Positions 20,049 through 28,681 of a stretch of DNA of 64,000 nt are shown here, in pieces. Every line of letters starts with the position of its first letter. Position 1 is the first letter of the stretch. Under the pieces are notes generated by a model. It did no database searches. It was not told the DNA's origin and was given only the letters and a program-made list of their open reading frames with translations. The position numbers and the translations under genes are program-made. The stretch spans positions 1 through 64,000 of the forward strand of contig OZ252022.1 of the NCBI GenBank assembly GCA_965247615.1. The letters are read 5' to 3'. The stretch comes from G965197715 sp965247615. GTDB lineage: Bacteria; Chloroflexota; Dehalococcoidia; Lucifugimonadales; UBA1127.

Positions 20049-20160
20049 TGGGCACCTGGGGAGTCATGGTCTAGCGCCTTAGCGTAGAAGGACGGGGGCG
20101 CCGCAACTGAGGATACACCCGAAGGGGGCCCCATTCCAACGTCGCGGGCGCCCCGGGGCT

Positions 20161-20634
20161 CTACTGAATCTTCAGGATGGTCAGCTTCACGGTCCCCTGG
20201 GGAACGTGGGCTTCTATCTGCTCACCCATGTGGTGTCCGATAAGCGCCTTGCCCACGGGGGACTCGTTGGAGATGCGGTGGTGAAGCGCATCGGCCTCGG
20301 CGCTGCCCACGAGGGTGTACTCGGACCTGGCGCCGTGTTCGTCCTCGATGGTCACGTGGGCGCCGATCCCGACGATGTCAGAGGGACCCGAGTGCTCAGG
20401 AACGATAACGGCGGAGTGCAGCAGGTTTTCCAGGAGCATGATCCGCCGCTCGACGGCGTCCTGGTCCCGCTTGGCCTCGTCGTACTCGGCGTTGTCGACA
20501 GTGCCGCCCACTTCGGCGGCCGTCTTGAGCTCCTCGGCGACCTCCCGCCTGCGGACGGTCTCCAGGTGGTCAAGCTCCTTTTGCAGCTTCTCGTGGCCAG
20601 CCGGAGTAAGATACGTCTCGTGTTTCTGTGCCAT
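20161..20634 (-). CDS. greA: Transcription elongation factor GreA
   Basis: A 157-aa cleavage factor that rescues backtracked RNA polymerase. The N-terminal coiled coil (YLTPAGHEKLQKELDHLETV...NAEYDEAKRDQ) carries the acidic tip. The C-terminal FKBP-like domain includes ISNESPVGKALIGH. ATG 20634 is chosen because it has GAGG upstream and lies downstream of a strong promoter; the frame is open further, but that part overlaps the promoter. First gene of greA-lysS-serS. Confidence 0.95.
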   Translation of the reverse strand: MAQKHETYLTPAGHEKLQKELDHLETVRRREVAEELKTAAEVGGTVDNAEYDEAKRDQDAVERRIMLLENLLHSAVIVPEHSGPSDIVGIGAHVTIEDEHGARSEYTLVGSAEADALHHRISNESPVGKALIGHHMGEQIEAHVPQGTVKLTILKIQ

Positions 20635-20692
20635 TCCATCCTCTGCCGCACAAAAAAGCCAGGCAGCATACACCATGCCCCCCGACCCCAAG

Positions 20693-20721
20693 ATTGTACA
20701 TATAGGTTGACGCTATGTAAA
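20693..20721 (-). promoter_or_regulatory. Promoter of the greA-lysS-serS operon
   Basis: On the minus strand TTTACA, a 17-nt spacer and TACAAT, about 55 nt before the greA ATG. The target duplication of the adjacent IS begins only 16 bp upstream of the -35. Confidence 0.78.
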
Positions 20722-20736
20722 GTGGCCGCCGGTCCC

Positions 20737-20753
20737 GTCAGTGGAGACTCACC
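20737..20753. repeat. 17-bp target site duplication, left copy
   Basis: GTCAGTGGAGACTCACC is present here and again at 22203-22219, immediately outside the IS terminal inverted repeats. Perfect identity indicates a recent insertion. Confidence 0.88.
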
Positions 20754-22202
20754 TGTCGTTGTCCAGTGATTCTGTCAGGGTTGTTGTTCAATGATTATGT
20801 CAGTAGCGCTCTCCTCCAGGGGTGGTTGGGCGCTGGCTTGGTGGGGATGCGGGCCGTGGTCTTCGCCGGGGGACGGGGAGCAGTTGCCGGTGCGCGGTGA
20901 CCGTCACGGGCAGGTCGGGCTGGCGAGTCGGCTGGCAGCTGACCGTTGGAGCGGCGGCCGGTGCGGGCCCTGAGCGCGACGGGCCCGGCGGGGGCCGGCG
21001 CTGTGGCCACGGTCCTGCCCTGGTGGACGACCACGATGCTGCCGTCCAGCCGCTCTTGGACTTCGACGCGGGTCCGAGCGTAGCTGGTCCTGCGCCCATC
21101 GGGGAGCGCCTGCAGCGCGGCGCCGTTGAAGTGGATGGTGTGGTCGTTGGCCACGGTGCGTAGGTACTTGAAGCACAGGACCGCATCAAGGGAGACGCCC
21201 GGCGGCAGTGGGCGATAGGCCGGTTCCCGCTGGGCCGGCGCCACGCCGAACTGCCGATCGTATCGCGGCAGGAAGTCCCCGAGCATCCGGTTGGCCTCCT
21301 CGATGGTCGCCGCGCCCGCGAGGCGCATCTCCGAGACCAGGCGGTCCTGGAAGGTGTCCCACGCGCGCTCCACGCGACCCTTCGCCTGGGGTGTATGGGC
21401 CATGATGAGCTCGATGCCCAACTCCTCGAGCGCCCGGGCGAACTGCGTGGGCTCGCGCCGGCCCCGAAGCTGCTCGTCCCGGCTCTCCGACTCCCGGGGC
21501 GAGCGCTGGAAGATGCTATGCCGATCGCTATAGAGGGCCATCGGCACGCCGCGGCGGTCGATGATCTCCTTGAGCATGAGCAAGTAGCCGTGGGCGTCCT
21601 CCTGTTCTCTGAATAGGGCGAAGGGGACCGTCCCCGTGGCGTCGTCCACGGCCCCGATGAGCGTCAGGCGGGGTCCCCGACCCTCCAACCAGTCGTGCCT
21701 GCTCCCGTCGATCTGCAGCAGCATCCCCTCCTGGGGGTAGCGCTCCCTGCGCAGATAGCGCTTGCGCGCTCGGCGGCGGCGGGGACTCCGAACACCGCCC
21801 GCCAGCAGCACCCGCCGGACGGTGGAGCGGGACAGATCGACGCCCTCCCGCTCGGCCAACAGCTCGGTCAGATGCGAGTGGTTGAAGCCGGCGTAGCGGC
21901 CCTTGGCTAGCGCCGTCACCTGTTCCTGCGTCTCCGGGCTTGTGGCGGTCGACGGCCGTCTGCCCCTGTTTCCGTGAGCCACCCCGGCAGCTCCCTCCTT
22001 TCGATACGCCGCCAGCAGTCGCCACGCGTGGCGCTCGCTCACCCTCATCAGTTCGGCCGCCTCAGCCATCAACACCTTCCGCTCGATCACACCGTTCAAC
22101 ACCTGTATCCGGGCTTGCTCTCTGGTAGTCAACGTCAGTCCTTTCATAGACTGACATTTTCATTGACCAGTTACCCACTGACCAAATCATTGAACAATGA
22201 CA
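20754..22202 (-). mobile_element. Intact ISNCY/IS1202-like insertion sequence
   Basis: A 1449-bp element with 25-bp imperfect terminal inverted repeats (20 of 25 match) beginning TGTCGTTGTCC / TGTCATTGTTC. It is flanked by a perfect 17-bp duplication. Each end has a second subterminal copy of the same motif (20784-20803 and 22151-22170), with a shared core TCAATGA...ATGTCAG, probably transposase-binding sites. Long target duplications are typical of IS1202-group elements. The insertion lies between the greA promoter and a crotonase gene. Confidence 0.9.
20795..22147 (-). CDS. ISNCY (IS1202-like) DDE transposase
   Basis: A 450-aa transposase, apparently intact. The N-terminal helix-turn-helix region (residues ~5-60, AAELMRVSERHAWRLLAAYR) is followed by a second HTH-like part and a DDE integrase core. 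The first Asp is in LLQIDGSRHDW, the second in ALYSDRHSIF, and the Glu is in TPQAKGRVERAWDTFQDRL. A basic, Pro/Ala-rich C-terminal tail of ~60 residues follows. The QAKGRVER pattern is characteristic of the ISNCY group. The 3' end reaches into the left subterminal repeat. Confidence 0.92.
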   Translation of the reverse strand: MKGLTLTTREQARIQVLNGVIERKVLMAEAAELMRVSERHAWRLLAAYRKEGAAGVAHGNRGRRPSTATSPETQEQVTALAKGRYAGFNHSHLTELLAEREGVDLSRSTVRRVLLAGGVRSPRRRRARKRYLRRERYPQEGMLLQIDGSRHDWLEGRGPRLTLIGAVDDATGTVPFALFREQEDAHGYLLMLKEIIDRRGVPMALYSDRHSIFQRSPRESESRDEQLRGRREPTQFARALEELGIELIMAHTPQAKGRVERAWDTFQDRLVSEMRLAGAATIEEANRMLGDFLPRYDRQFGVAPAQREPAYRPLPPGVSLDAVLCFKYLRTVANDHTIHFNGAALQALPDGRRTSYARTRVEVQERLDGSIVVVHQGRTVATAPAPAGPVALRARTGRRSNGQLPADSPARPARDGHRAPATAPRPPAKTTARIPTKPAPNHPWRRALLT

Positions 22203-22219
22203 GTCAGTGGAGACTCACC
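22203..22219. repeat. 17-bp target site duplication, right copy
   Basis: Same 17 bp as 20737-20753. It runs into TTGACA (22220-22225), which may be the -35 of the original promoter of the crotonase gene; no good -10 is seen at 17 nt. Confidence 0.88.
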
Positions 22220-22362
22220 TTGACACTGTGTTGTGCGGATGGGAACATGAAAGACCGCTGCCGGCCCGGCGCAGCCGGGCCTACCGCGACGTATCGCGGC
22301 AACCGCTTGGAAGCCGCTTCGCGCACAATCTTGACGCGAATCCACTGCCGGAAGACCTATCC

Positions 22363-23145
22363 ATGAGTGGTCAAAGCATCAGCTTCCGGGAGCAGGGCGC
22401 CACGGCCTGGGTCACCCTGGACCGTCCCGATTACGGGAATGCCCCGACTGAAGAAATGGCGGAAAGCCTGTGCCAGATATGCCTGGAACTGCGCCAGAAC
22501 GACCGCGTCCGGGTGATTCTCATTACGGGCGCAGGCAACGATTTCTGCGTCGCGGTCCCAACACGGCGGCAGGTCCTGGATAGCGAGGCAACGCCTCTTG
22601 AGCAGGGGAGAATCGCCCGGCTTCGGCTCGCGGCAGCCGCCGCCGACATCGAGAAGCCCGTCATCGCGGTCGTGAACGGAGGCGCCATTGGCCAGGGGCT
22701 CGAGCTGGCCCTGGCGTGCGACCTGCGGATTGCGTCGGACGAGGCGCGTTTCGGGATGCCTCATGGCGCGGTGGGGATGCTCCCCTTCGATGGCGGGACT
22801 CAGCGGCTCCCCAGGGTCGTAGGGCAGGCGCGGGCGCTTGAGTTGCTGCTGACGGGTCGCGAGGTTGACGCGCGGGAAGCGGCGGCCATGGGCCTGGTAC
22901 ACCAGGTTGTTCCTGCGGGCGAGCTCGCGGGCGCCGCGCAGGCGCTGGCGGATCGGGTGGCAGCCTGCGCGCCGGTCGCCGTGCGGTACGCCAAGGAGGC
23001 GGTCCGCCAGGGTGCGGAGATGGCGCTCGAAGCGGGGCTGCGGTTGGAGGCCGACCTGAACATCATGCTGCACAGCACGGAAGACCGCGCCGAGGGAATA
23101 CGCTCGTTCCGAGAGCGCCGCGAGCCGCGCTTCCAGGGGGCGTAG
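22363..23145 (+). CDS. Crotonase/enoyl-CoA hydratase family protein, altered active site
   Basis: A 260-aa crotonase-fold protein. The second oxyanion/catalytic stretch GGAIGQGLELALACDLRIAS keeps the first Glu. The second catalytic Glu position (PE in rat hydratase) is His here (FGMPHGAVGM), and the first oxyanion segment is FCVAVPT instead of FxAGAD. It may therefore be a non-hydratase member (isomerase, hydrolase or thioesterase-like), or it may have weak activity. ATG 22363 has GGAAGA upstream; the open frame reaches 22207 without protein-like sequence. The next crotonase starts 1 nt after its stop. Confidence 0.82.
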   Translation: MSGQSISFREQGATAWVTLDRPDYGNAPTEEMAESLCQICLELRQNDRVRVILITGAGNDFCVAVPTRRQVLDSEATPLEQGRIARLRLAAAAADIEKPVIAVVNGGAIGQGLELALACDLRIASDEARFGMPHGAVGMLPFDGGTQRLPRVVGQARALELLLTGREVDAREAAAMGLVHQVVPAGELAGAAQALADRVAACAPVAVRYAKEAVRQGAEMALEAGLRLEADLNIMLHSTEDRAEGIRSFRERREPRFQGA

Positions 23146-23146
23146 G

Positions 23147-23875
23147 GTGACGGATAGCTTCGAGACGCTGATCTTCGAGAAGCACGACGGGCTGGCCACC
23201 ATCACGCTGGACCGCCCCCAAGCGCTGAACGCCTACAACATCCGGATGCGCGACGAGCTGTGGCAGTCCCTGGAGGCCGTGCGGGACGACGAAGAGGTGC
23301 GCGCGGTCGTCCTTCGCGGGGCCGGCAGGCGGGCCTTCTGCGCCGGCGCGGACCTGACGGAGTTTGGGACGGCGCCGTCTCAGGCGGTGGCCCGTCAGGT
23401 GCGCTTCCAGCGGGGGGTTTGGGAGCTGTGGCTATCCATTTGCAAGCCATTCGTCGCAGCCCTGCACGGCTTTGTGCTTGGGTCGGGACTGGAGATGGCG
23501 GCGCTGTGCGACATTCGCATCGCCGCCGAGGACGCGGTCTTCGGCCTGCCCGAGACAGCCTTGGGGATGCTTCCCGCGGCCGGGGGGACGCAGACCATGC
23601 CGCAGGCCATCGGGCTGCCGGAAGCTCTGCGGCTCATCCTGACCAATTGTCGCATCGACGCCGGGGAGGCCCTGCGCATGGGGTTGGTCCACAGGGTTGT
23701 GCCGCGAGACCGCCTCGAGGCGGAGGCCGCGGGTACGGCGCGGCAGCTGTTGGCACAGCCGGCCCATGTGCAGTACGCCATCAAGCAGGCAGTGCGCCGG
23801 GGAATGGAGCTGCCGCTCCCGCAGGCCCTAGCGCTGGAGGAGCGCCTGGGCGTACAGGCGCTCCGCAGCCTGTGA
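23147..23875 (+). CDS. Enoyl-CoA hydratase/isomerase family protein
   Basis: A 242-aa crotonase with both oxyanion segments (RAFCAGADL and GFVLGSGLEMAALCD) and both catalytic Glu positions (GLE and GLPETALGM). It is likely to hydrate enoyl-CoA esters or act on a related CoA thioester. GTG start 1 nt after the preceding crotonase stop, so the two are probably co-translated and may work as a pair. An acyl-CoA ligase follows 46 nt later. The C-terminus is slightly shorter than the usual ~260 aa. Confidence 0.88.
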   Translation: MTDSFETLIFEKHDGLATITLDRPQALNAYNIRMRDELWQSLEAVRDDEEVRAVVLRGAGRRAFCAGADLTEFGTAPSQAVARQVRFQRGVWELWLSICKPFVAALHGFVLGSGLEMAALCDIRIAAEDAVFGLPETALGMLPAAGGTQTMPQAIGLPEALRLILTNCRIDAGEALRMGLVHRVVPRDRLEAEAAGTARQLLAQPAHVQYAIKQAVRRGMELPLPQALALEERLGVQALRSL

Positions 23876-23921
23876 ACATGGGCGCCATCGACGCCATCTC
23901 TGGAAGGGACAAGGCACAACA

Positions 23922-25505
23922 GTGAATATCAGCGAGTTCCTGGCGATCAGCAGCGCCATTGTACCGGACCGTGAGGCGGTGGTGTTTGAAGGCACGCGCC
24001 TCACCTTCGCGCAGCTTCAGGAGCGGACCTACCGGTTGGCCAGCGCGCTGGCGGACCTGGGGGTGGGCCCGGGGGACCGGGTCGCCGCCATCCAGGTCAA
24101 TTGCAACCAGCACATCGAGGCGGCCTTCGCCACGGCCCTGCTGGATGCCGTCTACGTTCCCATGAACTTCCGCGCCAGGTCCGACGAGCTGGCGTTCATG
24201 GTTAACGACTCGGGGCCCCGCGCGTTCCTGGTTGGCCCGCGTTACGTGGACATGGTGGGACCGCTGCAGAAGTCCCTGACAACCGTTGAGCACTACGTGG
24301 CCCTTGAAGGACCTGCGCCAGGCTGGCAGTCCTACGACGACCTGCTGGAGCACGGCGCCCCGGAAGAGCGCGTCGCCGCCGGCGGCGACGACGAGCTAGC
24401 GATGCTGATGTTCACCGCGGGCACCACGGGCTCGCCCAAGGGCGTGATGCTGAGCCACGACAGCTTCTCTTCCTACATCCTGGCCAACGTGGACCCAGCC
24501 GACCCCGAGGAAGAGCAGGTGGAGAAGAACCTGCTGACCGTGCCCCTCTACCACATCGCCGGGCTGCAGGCGGTTATGGCGGCGGTGTACGGCGGGCGCA
24601 CCCTGGTCATTCAACGCCAGTTTGATCCCCACGGCTGGATGGAGTTGGTGCAGCGTGAGCGTGCGGACCGCGCCATGCTGGTCCCAACCATGCTGAAGCA
24701 GGTGATTGACTCGCCTGAGTTCCACAGCTTCGACCTCTCCAGTCTCAAGGTCGTCACGTACGGTGCGGCGCCCATGCCACTTGAGGTTATCAAGCGGGCC
24801 ATCCAGGCGTTTCCGGGCTGCCGTTTCATCAACGCCTTCGGTCAGACAGAGACCGCTTCCACTATCACGATGCTGCCCCCCGACGACCACGCCATCCCGG
24901 AGGATGCATCGCCGGAAGAGCGGGAGCGGCGGCTGAAGCGCCTCACGTCCATCGGCAAGCCGCTGCCGGACGTAGAGGTGCGCATCGTTGACGAGGACGC
25001 CAACGACGTCGCCCAGGGCGTGACAGGGGAAATCGTGGCCAGCGGGCCGCGACTCATGAAAGGCTACTGGCGCCAGGAGGCCGCGACCAGGGAGACCCTG
25101 CGCGGGGGTTGGCTCTACACCGGCGATCTCGGCTACACGGACGCGGACGGGTACATCTTCCTGGCGGGCCGGGCCAAGGATTTCATCAAGCACGGGGGTG
25201 AGATGGTCTCGCCGGAAGAAGTGGAGCGGGTCCTCATGTCCCACCCGGCGGTGGACGACGCCGCCATCATCGGCGTGCCCGACGTCGACTGGGGAGAGCG
25301 AGTGCGTGCGGTGGTAGTGCTGCGCCCAGGGGCAGCCGGTCTGGCTCAGGAGGAGCTGGTGGAGTATTGCAGGGAGCGGCTGGCCAGCTTCAAGAAACCC
25401 GAGTCCGTCGTCTTCACCGATGCCCTGCCCCGCAACCCTATGGGCAAGGTCCTGAAACGGGTGCTCCAGGAGCAGTACGGGGAGCCGATTGCGGGCGGGT
25501 CGTAG
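23922..25505 (+). CDS. AMP-dependent acyl-CoA synthetase
   Basis: A 527-aa ANL-superfamily ligase that activates a carboxylic acid to its CoA thioester with ATP. Seen: P-loop-like MFTAGTTGSPKGVML (~residue 163), the core FINAFGQTETAS, the hinge motif GWLYTGDLGYTDADGY and the catalytic Lys in PRNPMGKVLKR at the C-terminus. Substrate chain length is unknown. It lies directly after two crotonases, so a short acid-degradation operon (activation, then hydration) is likely. Start GTG. Confidence 0.92.
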   Translation: MNISEFLAISSAIVPDREAVVFEGTRLTFAQLQERTYRLASALADLGVGPGDRVAAIQVNCNQHIEAAFATALLDAVYVPMNFRARSDELAFMVNDSGPRAFLVGPRYVDMVGPLQKSLTTVEHYVALEGPAPGWQSYDDLLEHGAPEERVAAGGDDELAMLMFTAGTTGSPKGVMLSHDSFSSYILANVDPADPEEEQVEKNLLTVPLYHIAGLQAVMAAVYGGRTLVIQRQFDPHGWMELVQRERADRAMLVPTMLKQVIDSPEFHSFDLSSLKVVTYGAAPMPLEVIKRAIQAFPGCRFINAFGQTETASTITMLPPDDHAIPEDASPEERERRLKRLTSIGKPLPDVEVRIVDEDANDVAQGVTGEIVASGPRLMKGYWRQEAATRETLRGGWLYTGDLGYTDADGYIFLAGRAKDFIKHGGEMVSPEEVERVLMSHPAVDDAAIIGVPDVDWGERVRAVVVLRPGAAGLAQEELVEYCRERLASFKKPESVVFTDALPRNPMGKVLKRVLQEQYGEPIAGGS

Positions 25506-25611
25506 AGCGAGTTCCGTGCGGAAGCCACGTGCCTGCGGTCGCGCACGCACGGCGCTACGGGGCAGTTAGAGCATTACCGGATGCTCCCCGGAAAGCGCGC
25601 ATGGGTCTGCC

Positions 25612-25620
25612 TGCTACAAT
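25612..25620 (+). promoter_or_regulatory. Extended -10 promoter candidate for gltX
   Basis: TGC followed by TACAAT (25615-25620), an extended -10 element, lies 43 nt before the gltX ATG. No convincing -35 is visible. Confidence 0.4.
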
Positions 25621-25662
25621 GGGGAGCAGAGAGAAGCCCTCGCCCCAGGAGACCAGAACGCG

Positions 25663-27146
25663 ATGCCCGGTCCCGTCCGCGTCCGGTATGCGCCCAGCCC
25701 CACTGGGGAGCCTCACGTGGGGAACATCCGGTCCGCCCTGTTCAACTGGCTCTACGCCCGGCACACGGGTGGGAGCTTCATCGTGCGCATCGAGGACACA
25801 GACCAGGCACGGCTTGTGCCCGGTGCGACGGAGGCGATCCTCGAAGCGCTGACGTGGCTTGGGCTCGATTGGGACGAGGGTCCCGGCAGGGATGCGGCCC
25901 ACGGCCCCTACGTCCAATCGGAACGGCTCAGCCTATACCGGGAACACGTGGAGCGCCTCATCGACGAGGAGAAGGCGTACCTCTGCTACTGCACGCCGGA
26001 GCGCCTGGAGGAGATGCGGCGCACCCAACGAGGCGCAGGGCAGCGTTCTGGCTATGACCGCAGGTGCCGTGAGCCCAGCGAAGCGGAGAAGGCGAAGGCG
26101 GAGAGCGCGGCATCGGTAGTGCGGTTCAAGATGCCTCTGGACGGGGAGATCACGGTCAACGATGCGGTACGCGGCGAGGTGAGCTTCCAGGCTTCGCTCT
26201 TGGACGACTTCGTCCTGCTCAAGTCCGACGGCTTTCCGACGTACCACCTGGCAAACGTCGTCGACGATCATCTGATGGAGATCACGCACGTGATGCGCGC
26301 AGAGGAGTGGCTGCCGAGCGCACCTCGGCACCGGCAGCTGTACGCGGCGTTCGGTTACGAGATGCCCCTGCTGGTCCACCTGCCGATCATCCTGGGACCG
26401 GACCGCTCCAAGCTCAGTAAGCGTCACGGGGCAACGTCCGTCCTGCAATTCCGGGACGACGGCTACCTCCCGGCGGCCATGCTCAACTTCCTGGCGCTGC
26501 TCGGCTGGTCCCTCGACGATGCCAGCGAGCTGTTCACGCGGGAGGATCTCATAGCGCAATTCAGCCTGGAACGCATCATCGCCAGCCCCGCCGTATTCAA
26601 CCATGAGAAGCTGGACTGGTTCAACGGCGTGTACATCCGGCAGCTTTCGAAGAAGGAGCTGGCTGAGGCCCTGTTGCCCTTTTTGGAGCGTCCCGAGGCC
26701 GAAGGGGGACTCCCCGGGGAAGTTGTCCGACCGTTGGACCCGACGCATATGCAGTCCATCGCGCCCCTGGTGCAGGAACGGCTGAAGACCCTGTCGGACG
26801 GGCCGGCTTGGAGCTATCTGTTCCAGACCGCTCTCCACTACGACCCCAGGCTGCTGGTCCAGAAGGGTATGGACCCACGCGGGACCCGGCGCGCCCTTCA
26901 GGTTGCTGGCGTTCGCTGGAGCGGCTGGAAGGGGCGGGCCGCTGGAACGCGGAGACGCTGGAGGACATCCTGCGTCCGCTGGCGGAGGAGCTGGAGATGA
27001 AGACGGGCCAGCTCTTCGGCGCGCTGCGCGCGGCGGTCACGGGCCGGACGGCGTCGCCGCCGCTCTTCGACACGATGGCAGTGCTGGGCGGCGAGCAGTG
27101 CCTGGCACGGCTCAGAGTGGCGATGGACCTCGCCGCAGGCCTCTGA
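25663..27146 (+). CDS. gltX: Glutamate--tRNA ligase, frameshifted near the C-terminus
   Basis: A class I GluRS of about 493 aa if the frame is restored. The first 1.24 kb read normally: VRYAPSPTGEPHVGN (HIGH motif region), RIEDTD and LSKRHGATSV (KMSKS motif). After KGMDPRGTRRAL (~26897-26915) the frame must shift by -1 to continue as SLERLEGAGRWN...GQLFGALRAAVTGRT and end at 27146. Read literally, the first frame ends at 27000 with an unrelated basic tail. A single missing base explains this. As gltX is essential, an assembly error is more likely than a true mutation. Confidence 0.9.
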
Positions 27147-27266
27147 GGCTGCTCGGACGCTCCTCCTTGCTGCCAACCCCAAGAATGGCGCGGGGACGCG
27201 CGGCGACGATGTGCGTGCTTCCAGGCGGGCGGCTCACCGCGAGGGGTCGACCTCTTTGACTTCGGG

Positions 27267-27921
27267 CTACGGCTGGAAAGGGGCTGTGTTCTCCCCGTAG
27301 ACGCCCCGATATCCCGGGGGCAGCAGAGCCGCCACCCGCCGCATGATCTGCTCCGTCTGACCAATCAGCCACACCCGGTCCGGCCTCCCGTCAGGCGCCG
27401 GAATCGAGAAGGGCTCCCCGAAAGTTACGGTTATGCGCCCCGTGGGAAAGACCACGCGCCAGTAGGGGTCCCAGCCGCTCCGTGCCGGTGATGCCTACGG
27501 GGAGGATGGGCACGCCCGCGAGGACTGCTAGATAGGCGACTCCGTGATGGGCTTTCTTCATTTGTCCAGGACTCCGGGTGCCCTCTGGGAACACGACGAG
27601 GGGGTAGCCGGCCTGTATCTGTCTGAGCGCCCACCGCGAGGCTGCCAGGTCCCTGCCGTCCCGCCGCACGGGATAGGCACCATAGCCGCGCAGGAAGGAG
27701 GTCATCAGCAGGTTGGCGAAGAGCGTGTCCTTGGCCAGGAAACGGACGCTCCTGTGGATGTTGGCGTTCAGGAGCGGCGCATCAATGCTGCCCTGATGGT
27801 TGGACACGAGGATGAAGGGGCCTTGGCTAGGCACGTGCTCGCGGCCGTATACGTGACAGTCGGCGAAGGCCAGCAGCAAGCATCTGAGAAATATGTTGCA
27901 TGCGGGTGCGACAAGCTCCAT
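27267..27921 (-). CDS. 1-acyl-glycerol-3-phosphate acyltransferase (PlsC), frameshifted
   Basis: About 217 aa if the frame is restored. The acyltransferase motifs NHQGSID and VVFPEGTRS are in the first part (27921 to ~27470). After GITGTERLGP the frame shifts in a run of four G's on the plus strand (27465-27468), and the end continues as VVFPTGRITVTFGEPF...MRRVAALLPPGYRGVYG. The paralogue at 44763-45434 has the same C-terminus in frame, which supports the join. Removing one base from the run restores a complete gene. It lies 49 nt after the HAD gene and belongs to the same lipid module. Confidence 0.8.
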
Positions 27922-27970
27922 TTGTCACGTTACTCTGGACACCGCTCTGGGAGCGGCGGAGCGGCACAGA

Positions 27971-28681
27971 CTAATCGATATCGTGGCGCCAGGTACATAT
28001 TGGCCAACCCTCCCGCAGTGCCACCCGGCGCAGGCGCCAGTCTGGGTTTACGGCCACGGGATGGGCCACGGCGGCCAGGAACGGCCGGTCGTGGTAGCTG
28101 TCGGTGTAGGCGTAGCTTTCCTCTAGGCTGATGGAGAGCTGCTGAGCGGCCTGACGTGTGGCGTTGGCCTTGGCGGAGCCGATCATGGGGCCGCCAACCA
28201 GGTTTCCGGTCAGCCGCGATCCGTCACGCTGCAGCTCGGCGCCCACGAGGAGATCGACGCCGAGCCAGCTGGCCAGGGGCCGCAGCACGGGCTCGACGCC
28301 TCCGGCCACCAGAATGGTGCGGTGGCCCTGCTCCTGATGCCGCCGCACCTGCTCGACGGCCCTGGGGAAGAGGTGGGCCTTCCAGAATCCGTCCACTGCG
28401 CCCGCGGCCCAACGGTCAAGCTCGTCGCAGCTGACATGGGCATAGTTTTGGAAGAACACTTGGTTGAACCGGCCGCGGCTGACTGTGTCCAGGACAGCGT
28501 AGTAGGGGAGCCGGGGCGCGAAGGTAGCCAACCAGCCCCATCGCCTCCAGGACGAGAGGCGGGCGAGCTGAAAGTCCATGAGGGCGCGGACGACGTTGGA
28601 AGACGCAAGGGTGCCATCGACGTCAAAGAAAGCCGCGGGAACGGTAGCGCAGGAATCGGCCCCGTCACTCTTGCTGGTCAC
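27971..28681 (-). CDS. HAD-IB family phosphatase
   Basis: A 236-aa haloacid-dehalogenase-type phosphatase of the SerB/CicA class. Motif I is FFDVDGTL with the nucleophile Asp. The cap region follows (SSWRRWGWLATFAPRL...). Motif II is in TILVAGGVEP and motif IV is AYTDSYHDRPFL. Members in this context often dephosphorylate lysophosphatidate or related lipid phosphates, but the substrate is inferred. GTG start overlapping the upstream fusion gene's stop (GTGA), so the two are translationally coupled. Confidence 0.85.
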   Translation of the reverse strand: MTSKSDGADSCATVPAAFFDVDGTLASSNVVRALMDFQLARLSSWRRWGWLATFAPRLPYYAVLDTVSRGRFNQVFFQNYAHVSCDELDRWAAGAVDGFWKAHLFPRAVEQVRRHQEQGHRTILVAGGVEPVLRPLASWLGVDLLVGAELQRDGSRLTGNLVGGPMIGSAKANATRQAAQQLSISLEESYAYTDSYHDRPFLAAVAHPVAVNPDWRLRRVALREGWPICTWRHDID

